This document shows, one piece after another, positions 56,945-64,000 of a DNA stretch of 64,000 nt (positions are counted from its first letter, which is position 1; each line of letters starts with the position of its first letter). The stretch lies in NCBI GenBank assembly GCA_019915135.1, contig JAHLMK010000017.1:620001-684000 (forward strand), written 5' to 3'. Position numbers and translations under genes: made by a program. The stretch is from Strobilurus pachycystidiatus. Taxonomy: Eukaryota > Basidiomycota > Agaricomycetes > Agaricales > Physalacriaceae. The notes under the pieces were generated by a model. It was not told the origin of the DNA. It made no database searches and worked only from the letters and a program-made list of their open reading frames with translations.

Positions 56945-58684
56945 CTACACATAGCGAATGTATTGGCTCTCATCTCTCTCCACATCCCCCGGAACTTCAC
57001 GAATGGACAAATCTATTAAACCTTTACCTTTCCAATCCTTCAGCTCCCATGTCAATGCTGGTGAGAGCGTAATGACCCGGACAGGCGTAAAGGGCCGTGA
57101 AGTAAACTCGATGTCAATAGCCAGTGTGCTTTTGCGTTCCCATGCCATTTTGATGACGAAAAGCTCGTCTATCCAAGGAAGAGAATCCGGCCAAGTGTCG
57201 TCACGGTACGATAGTTTTTGAAGCACCGGTAGCCACTCAAACACAGGAATCTCTTCCTTGCCATTCGGAGCTTTGGCAGACAGGTCCAGTATCAACCTTT
57301 GCATGCCAGGATGCTGTGGTGTTTCGTGCTCTCGCTCAGCGGAAAATCGGATATCGAGTTCGACAAGTGCCGGACATGACCTGTAGACGTCTCGAAAACT
57401 GTAAACGTCATTGAGATCCTCGTCCTCTATCACAAGGGAGCAGTCATGCAATCGGAGGACTGTTAAGAAGCATTTGGAGGCGGTCAAGAACAAAGATATT
57501 TCGCGGAAGTCATCGAGGATCAAACGAGTATGCGCCCTGCATCTCGAACCGTCAAATTTCAAGGAACGAAGGTTGGGAAGTTGGATGTCGTCCAGGATGA
57601 ACTCACTGCTGGTCGTGAGAGAGGTCATTTCGGTGTGGATAGCCCTAACACTGGGGGCCGGAGTTCCAATAGGTGGCTCGGGATATATTTCTAGCGTCTG
57701 AAGGGACGGGCATTCCGCGAGTAGCCAACCCACTTCAAATTCAGGACTGACAGCCGTCAGGCTCTGGATCTGCGTTGTGGGAAGGCGGATCGTGGAGAGA
57801 AAAGCTCTATCCATGTTGTGCATGTTGACGGATGTCAGAGCGGGGCTGATCTCGAAAAAATCAAAAGGAGGTAGATTCTCGAGTTGCGCCGACTGCAAGA
57901 GGTCGATGTGTAGAGAAAGATAACGGAGTTGAGGGATGCGGCCACGAATGGCTGGAAGGGTTGACGCCATGTCTCGGGGTGAGATTTCCAAGATGGAGAC
58001 ATCTTTCCACTGCGTCGAGTGCTCGCACAACAAGCGTAGAACGTCCGTGCCCACTTGCGGCCTATCAACCTCATAGACGTCAAAGAAGATGGCGAAGCTG
58101 AGAGAGTGATGCCACCCAGCACGCTCCAGGAAACACCGGACGATGGAAAGAGGGTCTCGGCAGTTGAATCCCCGCTCCAAGTTAATGCGGGCCTCAAATG
58201 CCCACAAAGGGCTGAAAGACACTGCTAGAGAGCGCCATCGTTGGGACACTTGCGTGAGCGTCCATGGCACGTCTTCTAGGTTGAAGACATTGGTTGAGTC
58301 ATTCCCGTTGCAGGAAAGAGTGTGCATGAATATTTCATGGTAGATTTCGGCGTGAAGTATGCGTGCACGGGATAGCACGGGGGAAAAACGACCTCGGGCC
58401 TGTACCATTGCCGCTTTGCGCACCTCGATGAGTGCCATTTCCGCTTCCAGACTCTTCAGCGCGTCGTCCAGCTTCTCTATCGGCGCGTCAAATGAGTTTT
58501 GCCATTCGTTGACGAGAGAGATGATTTGGCTGTTGGGCGCGTCGTTGCACTGGAGAGCGGCAGAGAGCTTCTCGGTGAAAGGAGCATGCTCAGGAGACAT
58601 AATTGGCTGCTGGGGGTCAAGTATGTACACCCCTTTCGATTCGTTTGTCGCGTAGAGCAGTCCTGGATTCGCTTCAAGCGCCAT
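56945..58684 (-). CDS. Large F-box-like protein, single exon
   Basis: An intronless 579-aa protein; the ATG at 58684 is used because the open frame upstream begins with a non-ATG codon. A helical N-terminus with an alternating charged segment (EKLDDALKSLEAEMALIEVR) is followed by ILHAEIYHEIFMHTLS and VPWTLTQVSQRWRSLAVSFS, the form of the F-box region (LP.EIL..IF....W.L..VC..WR..) in the largest Agaricomycete family. Irregular leucine-rich segments fill the rest (ILEISPRDMASTLPAIRGRI, LQTLEIYPEPPIG). It likely selects substrates for SCF ubiquitin ligase. It converges on the WDR83-like gene, 73 bp apart. Confidence 0.82.
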   Translation of the reverse strand: MALEANPGLLYATNESKGVYILDPQQPIMSPEHAPFTEKLSAALQCNDAPNSQIISLVNEWQNSFDAPIEKLDDALKSLEAEMALIEVRKAAMVQARGRFSPVLSRARILHAEIYHEIFMHTLSCNGNDSTNVFNLEDVPWTLTQVSQRWRSLAVSFSPLWAFEARINLERGFNCRDPLSIVRCFLERAGWHHSLSFAIFFDVYEVDRPQVGTDVLRLLCEHSTQWKDVSILEISPRDMASTLPAIRGRIPQLRYLSLHIDLLQSAQLENLPPFDFFEISPALTSVNMHNMDRAFLSTIRLPTTQIQSLTAVSPEFEVGWLLAECPSLQTLEIYPEPPIGTPAPSVRAIHTEMTSLTTSSEFILDDIQLPNLRSLKFDGSRCRAHTRLILDDFREISLFLTASKCFLTVLRLHDCSLVIEDEDLNDVYSFRDVYRSCPALVELDIRFSAEREHETPQHPGMQRLILDLSAKAPNGKEEIPVFEWLPVLQKLSYRDDTWPDSLPWIDELFVIKMAWERKSTLAIDIEFTSRPFTPVRVITLSPALTWELKDWKGKGLIDLSIREVPGDVERDESQYIRYV

Positions 58685-61573
58685 CGATGAATACAACAAG
58701 TTTGTGCGCTTTATTTTGATATTTCTTAGCTGAGCATATTTGAATGGAGGGTGCAGAATCAATCACCGTGGACTCACCCTATGTGAGCGACAAGTCGAGA
58801 AACGCTCGAGTGAATGTCGAGGAGAGGAAAAAGGCCTCGGCTATCCAACAAATTGCCGGTCGATCCTAGTTCAATGAACATCTGCACAGCCCTTCAGCTT
58901 TGCCTTTTACCAATGAACGAATCGGAAGCATCACCACAATTAGTGCATGAAATTGAGGAATGCCAGACAGCGCCTACTCACTTTCCTCCCAATTTTTGGG
59001 CCTACAGAACCTTCATAAGGCCCAGCTGCAGATTTTGGACTTTTCGCCTCCTGGACTACTCCAGCGCCGCCAAGGCACTTCTTTGGGGACGAGTACGGCC
59101 ATGAAACTGGGCCAAAAGCCTGTATGGCTTAGATGTAATACCTGTTCGTAAGCTCGTATCTCTGTCTCACTCCTACAGAACACTGAAACTATTACAATGG
59201 TAGGCCGATTCTTCTTGGGCGGTGGTCCCTTCGTTCCTCCTATAAGTATGGCAAAATCTTCCAGGGGACCTCACATAGATGTCTGTGCTCAGGCTGCTGC
59301 TTTATGACCTCGTGGGGATTCAGCGCCGTCTGTCAACTCGGAGGAGGCATTCCAGCCGGACGACATCGATGTCTGGATCAACGGCCTCTGAATTGTGATT
59401 CGTGATCTTGACGGCGAGTCTTGTGGTACGCCACCTCTTTGCCTCAGGATGATTATGCTCTGTGCTAGCAACGGCTTACCCGATAAAAATACACACTCTT
59501 AAGAGAGAGGCCTTGGCACCTACCGTGCACCCAGAACTTGCGGAAGCCATTCTGTCGCTACCTCTTCTGTCGCCCTTCGCAGGTCACGACTTGACGTTGA
59601 CGTCCTCTCCGCAACATCTGGTTGCTGCTGGGTATCTAGTCATCCATCATATACAAACGGTAGACCTAGATGGCGTCTTTTATCCTATAGGTTGGCCTTT
59701 GCGCAATGTATGGTTTGCCCAACTCCATTTTGCTGTATCCGACAACTTGTGCATGCATCACCCGGCGATTATTGGAGACAATCCTGCCGGGCCGCAATGG
59801 TTTCGACGATTTCGTACCGGCTTTTCATGGATGATGACTGGATGGAGCCTCTTCCAGAGCTGTGGGTGTCGAGTCACCTCGTACTCAGAGAGAAAAGTCC
59901 AGATCCAGTCATCTCATTCATTGATTCAAATTCATGATCATACTTGAGCTCAAAAATCTAGCCACCTATCCTTGACTACCTGTGTCAACCTCGGGATCTC
60001 ACGTTTGTCTTGCTGGTTTTCCTCGTGGAACACCACGATCCATTTCCAGAGTCGCATAAATTACAGGTGATGTTCTCGAAACACTCGTTGTGGCCTAACT
60101 TCCACCGAACGATGATGATCTTGCATGGAACCGATCGCAAGTGCTCACCGATGGCGTTCCCGTTGGCTGAATACCTCAGCGGACGGACATTCCATCTGCA
60201 ATCAATTGTTGGAGAAGGTGGCTGTCAAGCTAGCCATCTGATACAGTCAGAGTGACTCATCGCGTTCGGATTGTCAGTCGTGGAGGATCGTGAGCCTGAA
60301 AGAAGCGAATGTCGGACTCATGAGCTACATAGTAATTTGAGTAGTGCTCGTTAAATAATGCGTTCATACCTGTCCCTATTATTGATACGCTCAAATGTCA
60401 TTCAGGATTCCCGACGTCGACAGCGCCACCAAGCACGACCGTCACAGGTCCTGTATCTGATTGGGCTTCGATATGAAAATCAATCAATCCATTCTTTACC
60501 CCAGCCTTGTTCATTATCGTAAGTCTAATTGACGGCGTTCCTAGCGTTAACCACGGATTCGCCTGACATTGGCTACAGCAGGTGACGCGGGGAATGGGAA
60601 GATGTTCGGAGGATTGACACACACCTGCCGGCGGGGAACGCGTGCATCGGTGTTGTGAGAGACTGGAGATCTATCGGTGGTTCTGTGTAAACACCGTTCC
60701 CGGGCCCATTGGACAGATTCCTCCTTGCCACCGTCCTCGTCGATGAACGGCGACGCTGTACCATCATGCCAGGCCCAGATACAGCCAAGTGTCATCGTCG
60801 TCGATGGCATATCATCATGTCGATGGCGGCATTCAAACAACCTTTCCTTCTTCTGCTCCTGTTCTCTCATGACGCACTCCCCAGGCTCCGCAGAATACAA
60901 AAACATGCCCTCACGGGGCCACAGATGCTGCTATTGCTTGTTACAAACGATGTGAGTGAAGATGCCAGAGAGTATAGAGCCGTAATCAATCCAAAGTAGC
61001 AAATCAAATAAAAAAAACAAATGTACACCTAGGTTGTTCCATCCGACGAGAGCCATTATGTCAGAACAGGACAGGAAGAAAACTCCGCGAGAGAAAGATT
61101 ACAAAAGAAGACTGTAGTAGTATGGGGCGGATGGGTTGGGGGTTGCGTGATTTTGGTGGCCGCCGGGGATAAAGCGAGGAAGATACAAGCAAGAAACACA
61201 GATGTCATGTATGGTACGGCCGACGGATGACCTTGATGATACACAAGTCTGAGGGCAGTGTCGCGTCTAGAGATACAATCTGAGGTTGTGTGGCAAAGAC
61301 GGAGGGCGAGCGATGCGAGACTAGGCGGTAGCGGGATAAAGGTGGGCGAGGAGAAACTCCGGTAGAAAAGCGTGCGTGGTTTGCAAATTCGCAGCCGCAC
61401 GTTGGTGGCAACTTCACGCAAGGCCAAATTCCGTTTCATGTCTATATATCGACTGCTTTCGGAGGCCATTTTGTTTATCGTGCGTTGTTCGCAGACAGGA
61501 GATGCAAGAGTTCCGTATGGTGTGTGGTCCTGGAGAAAGAGAGAGAGCCCGAGATGATGTGGGTATAAGAACA
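58685..61573. other. Long region without a confident gene
   Basis: About 2.9 kb. Plus-strand frames at 58960-59151, 59462-59947 and 60010-60255 run in sequence and could be parts of one decayed or multi-exon gene, but I found no family motif or consistent splice pairs. Minus-strand frames at 60398-60906 overlap plus-strand ones. The segment 61000-61570 is probably the 3' UTR of the following minus-strand gene. An A-rich run lies at 60999-61021. Confidence 0.45.
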
Positions 61574-63429
61574 CTACCGCGATGCTGACGGTGTGTGACC
61601 ACTGGGCGTGGACCCGTGTGGTGTTGATCCAGAACCTCCTTGCAAGGTGGACCTGTTAACGCTCTCGACTTTTTCTGGCGGTGGCTTAGGGACCACACCA
61701 GCCAGTCCCATGTAGCCATACGGCCGACCAAACTCCCTCAGCATCGCCTGGCCCATGAGGCATATCCAGCCGAGGCCATCGCCGTTGGTGCTCTGCCCGG
61801 GCCAGAACAGCTCCCCTTCGTCATCCTCGAAATCCGGCTCGTGCTCGTCGGTCGCAGAGAGCGTCGAGTACATCATGCGAGCAAACGTCTTTGGGAAATG
61901 CCGCTGCATTATCGGCAGAGTAAGCGTCTGCTGGGCGGCGTTGAAGGCGGTGATAGTTGAGGATATTCCCGACATGTGATCCTTTAGTGACCCTAGTGTG
62001 TTCACTGACACAGCCAGTGATACGGAATTGACTGCAGTAACAACGTGCGGTGGTATTGTTCTCTGGTACTTTGAAGGTATCATGCGGTGATTGGGAGTGG
62101 GACCAGAGGCAGGAGGTTGTGCAGGCTGCGCGGGAGGTATGGAGGCGGCTTCGGGGTTTGGGGTGTTGCCGTCACGGTTGGTAGGGGTAGAGTTTGCACT
62201 ATTTGTCGGAGCAATGCTAGCCGGTGAAGGAAGCATCTGGGGTGTACCTGGCTTCTTGCTCCCGTGCAATTGCGTAGGGTTGGCCATCTGCTGTTCGACC
62301 ATGCTTATGTTGGCCATGACCTCACCGCGGCCGACTTCAATGAGCTTTCCCAACTCGGCGTCCAGCGGCCGATGACTGTACGCCACCTTGCGGGCATGAA
62401 TGAAGCCTTCAATCATGAAGCTGTGGGCGACGTTACAGCCCAGGAGGGATGAGCAAAAAGATAAGAAGCTTACATCAACCCGAGAAGAGCCTTCTCGCCA
62501 TCGGTGGAGACTTCTTCGGCCTGCCACTTTGTCTTACACCAGGCCAGGAACGCGGTCGTGGTTGTCCATGAGTCGACGATACAGCAGCGCCTGCTGTAGT
62601 CCTTGTTCCACAGCGCATACGTGAAACAGATGAGGGCATCGACCAGCTCGAGGCGAGCGATGAGGCCGCCGTACTTGTGATACGGGGAATTGAGCGGCGG
62701 AGGGTTGGGCAGCGGCCGATACTCGCGATGCGAGGACGGGAAGGTCGACCAGAAACGGGCATCACCCGAGTACTTGAGTTGGCGGCCGGCAGTATAATAG
62801 CGATCGTGGACGAGGTCGAACTGGCGTAGCGCCCTGCGGCCCTGCTTGGGGCGGCGCAGGGGAACGGTGCTCATAACGACGGCTGTGGCGGCGCCATCGA
62901 CTGTGCTCGCGGACGCGGCGGCGGCGGATGAGGGCGGTGGCGGCGGCGGAAGCGGCAGATCCTCGCGGACTTCGCCTTCCTCGCTCGGCTCGAGCCTTGT
63001 GGCGACGGCGGACGATGTGGCGGGCGGGCGCGGGTGTCGTGTCGCGGGCGCAGAGGAGAGCGGAGCAGAGGGCTGATGACTGGGGCGATTGGACTGGGAG
63101 TCCGTTCTAGGCCGTTTCGGATGTTCTTGCGTAAAGGTCGAGTCGAGCTTGCGCTTGGAGCCGGGTGCTGGCGACGAGGAGCGGGAGGCCGGAGGCGAGG
63201 GCGGCAGACGGGGTATCGGGTGCTCTGAGAGGTCGGACAGGGCCTGGGAAGCGATGTTAGCAGGAATGCAGGCACCGAGTGGGCGAACCGACCTGGAGGT
63301 GTCTAAGGAGCTGCGCCTTGGACCACGTCCTGAATGTCGGGCACGGTGAGCAGCAGGGCGGGCGAGAGCGACAGACACGAACCGTTTTGTGCGCTGGGTG
63401 CGCTGGGCGACGGCTGCAGAGGGCGCCAT
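61574..63429 (-). CDS. Conserved proline-rich protein of unknown function
   Basis: The start is the ATG at 63429. An intron (donor GTTCGT, acceptor TTCAG) joins MAPSAAVAQRTQRTKR to TWSKAQLLRHLQ, and a second, ending CCCAG, joins ALSDLSEHPIPRLPP. A Ser/Pro-rich basic stretch leads to a folded-looking part (HDRYYTAGRQLKYSGDARFW, YHKYGGLIARLELVDALICF, DSWTTTTAFLAWCKTKWQAE). A further intron between about 62400 and 62475 leads to EGFIHARKVAYSHRPLDAEL, a Pro/Asn-rich linker, two hydrophobic helices (VVTAVNSVSLAVSVNTLGSL) and an acidic part. I do not recognise a named family, though the helical core is the kind seen in fungal nuclear regulators. The C-terminus is Gly/Ser/Thr-rich. Confidence 0.7.
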
Positions 63430-64000
63430 GTCGTGGTACCAAGAAAGGTGGAGGGTGTCACTGTCACAGCCGGTGGATAGAAAGCGTCACTGGAGTATCA
63501 CAGCAAGGCGAGTGCAACGGGGCTCTGAGTCGTTCGGAGGCGCCTGTTGGCTGTGTGGGCTGCCCAGCTGCTGCCCGCTCGTCTTTATCGGCCGCCTCTC
63601 GAGCCATCACTGGCCCATCTCCGCGGCCGCATCCCTGCACGCCATTCACTTGTTTTTGTCTATTTCTATTGTTTTTTTCGCTGGTCTTGTTCTGGTGCCC
63701 TCCTTAGGCGCCGGCTCGTCGCTCTTGTTGCACACCCGACAACCAACACTGCTGTGCATCCCGTTGCTGTGTCCGCCTCGTTTCACAAGAGGGAAAAACA
63801 TATCTAATCTAATCTCCAATTGTGCGCGATCAGGAACCGGTGTGCAGGAACGGCTCCGCGTCGAGCTCGCCTTGTGAGCAGCCTTCCAGCGCAGGTGCTC
63901 CCTGCCTGTGCTCATATGCTCTCTCCCCATCTTCCGACTCTTTCCCCCACGAACCGCTATCAGCCTTCCATTAGATGATGCATCTCGCACCACATGCCCG
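63430..64000. other. Upstream region at the window edge
   Basis: About 570 bp upstream of the last gene, with pyrimidine-rich tracts (63640-63690) typical of fungal promoters. Overlapping frames on both strands lack motifs. No gene is supported before the window ends. Confidence 0.4.

Overview
The window is nuclear DNA of a filamentous basidiomycete, most likely an Agaricomycete. Genes are dense on both strands and split by many 45-60 bp introns with CTAAC/CTGAC-like branch sites. Lineage-typical families are present: large F-box/LRR-like proteins, a KDZ-transposon cysteine-cluster protein, a TET/JBP-like dioxygenase and Zn2Cys6 regulators. Exon structures were worked out by hand from reading frame, splice sites and family motifs; no transcript data were available.

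Left housekeeping block (1-21 kb). In order: a mitochondrial PPR-like protein cut by the window edge, COX11, a remnant of a dienelactone hydrolase, a TDP2-like phosphodiesterase, the small subunit of arginine-specific carbamoyl-phosphate synthase (with a spliced upstream ORF that looks like the arginine attenuator peptide), a BSD-domain protein, a Ted1/PGAP5 metallophosphoesterase, a FIT2/Scs3 ER lipid protein, a frameshifted F-box-like gene, two tandem short-chain dehydrogenases and a calpain.

Accessory island (22-42 kb). Two arrays of short hairpin repeats, one at 22.3-23.3 kb and one at 41.2-42.2 kb, share motifs in opposite orientation and bracket about 18 kb. The bracketed segment holds a 971-aa KDZ-associated CxC5/CxC6-type protein, a TET/JBP-like 2OG-Fe(II) dioxygenase, two convergent genes with RNase H1 N-terminal (viroplasmin-like) domains, a small basic protein, a repeat-built gene in which every internal exon is phase 1-1 and one exon-intron unit is tandemly duplicated, a coiled-coil protein and two divergent F-box-like genes.

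Right block (42.5-64 kb). An E(z)/KMT6-type H3K27 methyltransferase is divergent from delta-aminolevulinate dehydratase. Then come two inverted paralogous Zn2Cys6 regulators with the mitochondrial gene RRG9 between them, a WDR83-like WD40 protein, another F-box-like protein, about 2.9 kb without a confident gene, and a proline-rich conserved protein.

The most notable points are the CPA1 leader peptide, the KDZ plus TET/JBP cassette bounded by inverted hairpin arrays next to a Polycomb-type methyltransferase, and the symmetric-exon repeat gene.
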